From Xanthomonas arboricola (GTDB taxonomy: Bacteria > Pseudomonadota > Gammaproteobacteria > Xanthomonadales > Xanthomonadaceae), in the NCBI RefSeq assembly GCF_002940665.1, contig NZ_MIGY01000001.1, forward strand, positions 310,001-374,000: a DNA stretch of 64,000 nucleotides. The letters are read 5' to 3'. Made by a program: the position numbers and the translations under genes. This document shows, piece by piece, positions 63,673 through 64,000 of the stretch. Every line of letters begins with the position of its first letter. Position 1 is the first letter of the stretch. The notes below the pieces were generated by a model that was not told where the DNA came from, made no database searches, and saw only the letters and a list, made by a program, of their open reading frames with translations.

Positions 63673-64000
63673 GGGTTGCGCTCCAGCCACTCGCGCGCGA
63701 TGAACAAGGCGGCCAGCGAGCGGCCTTCGGAAAAATCTTCGCGCAGCATCAGGTCGTCCAGACGGGCGATCGGCCAGGGCACCACTTCCATCTCCTCCGG
63801 CTCGTCGCCGACCAGGCGCTCGGGATAGAGATCGCGTGCCAGCACCAACCAGGATTGGTGACTCATATAAGTAGGAGCGAGCGTCATCCCACGCAGCACC
63901 TGCACCTGGCGCGCGCCGTAACCGGCTTCTTCCTTGAGTTCGCGGTCGGCGGCCTGCTCCGGCGTTTCGCCGGCATCGATGCGGCCCTTGACCAGACCCA
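63669..64000 (-). CDS. nudE: NUDIX hydrolase, NudE-like (C-terminal part; runs off the window)
   Basis: The open frame enters from the right edge and ends at 63669. The visible 109 residues begin within the Nudix box: GRIDAGETPEQAADRELKEEAGY fits GX5EX7REUXEEXGU exactly. Downstream, PTYMSHQSWLVLARDLYPERLVGDEPEEMEVVPWP is characteristic of NudE, which hydrolyses ADP-ribose-type dinucleotides (ADPR, NADH, Ap3A). Its N-terminus is outside the window. Overlap with cysQ supports an operon in which both recycle adenosine phosphates. Confidence 0.88.
   Translation of the reverse strand, partial: GLVKGRIDAGETPEQAADRELKEEAGYGARQVQVLRGMTLAPTYMSHQSWLVLARDLYPERLVGDEPEEMEVVPWPIARLDDLMLREDFSEGRSLAALFIAREWLERNP

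Overview
The window is high-GC gammaproteobacterial chromosome whose gene content and protein sequences look like Xanthomonas or a close relative (inference from gene families and order; no database search was possible). Most of it is conserved core genome. The accessory part runs from about 6.4 kb to 17.5 kb.

Layout. 1-6.35 kb: a YjfI/PspA/potassium-channel stress module (minus), then pdxH with an acetyltransferase (minus), then aroK-aroB, a small WGR protein and hemE (plus). 7.1-11.9 kb: an R-body (refractile body) locus. Four small RebB proteins in tandem are followed by three diverged RebB-like proteins, one with a long Pro/Ala tail, and three unrecognised companions. 12.0-15.4 kb: a DUF1906-type glycoside-hydrolase-like protein, an orphan protein and a lipase-like alpha/beta hydrolase; the last two are visibly less GC-rich than the flanks. 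15.8-17.3 kb (minus): a regulator joining a degenerate NtrC-type AAA+ domain to an AraC helix-turn-helix. I infer that it controls the R-body locus.

17.7-26.7 kb: an MdtD-like drug exporter and two very large paralogous hybrid sensor kinases (propeller, Y_Y_Y, HisKA, HATPase, receiver), with a decayed receiver-domain fragment between them. 26.8-31.9 kb: a YceI/cytochrome b561/YceI cluster, a glutaredoxin-like protein, L-serine dehydratase and a secreted hydrolase. 31.9-35.3 kb (minus): the methionine operon metX-metB-hom, each pair overlapping by four bases, behind a SAM-I (S-box) riboswitch. 35.6-41 kb: an M23 peptidase, prfC, a hemolysin III family protein and an AsmA-like protein. 41.4-43.6 kb (minus): mtgA, a glycosyltransferase and a CBS-domain protein. 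43.7-48.7 kb: hslO, a secreted protein and a large TonB-dependent receptor. 48.7-52.9 kb: a TetR regulator divergent from a hydrolase-fadE pair. 53-57.4 kb: repeats, a DUF1304 protein, an ATP/ADP-carrier-like transporter and a serine beta-lactamase-like hydrolase. 57.9-64 kb (minus): a histone H1-like Lys/Ala repeat protein, gcvT-gcvH, mazG-ynfA and nudE-cysQ (nudE runs off the window).

Non-coding content includes a roughly 190-bp palindromic repeat in two good copies and one decayed copy, two shorter REP-like inverted repeats, several intrinsic terminators, and -10-like boxes only 6-8 bases before some start codons, which suggests near-leaderless messages. No tRNA, rRNA, CRISPR array or intact insertion sequence was seen.
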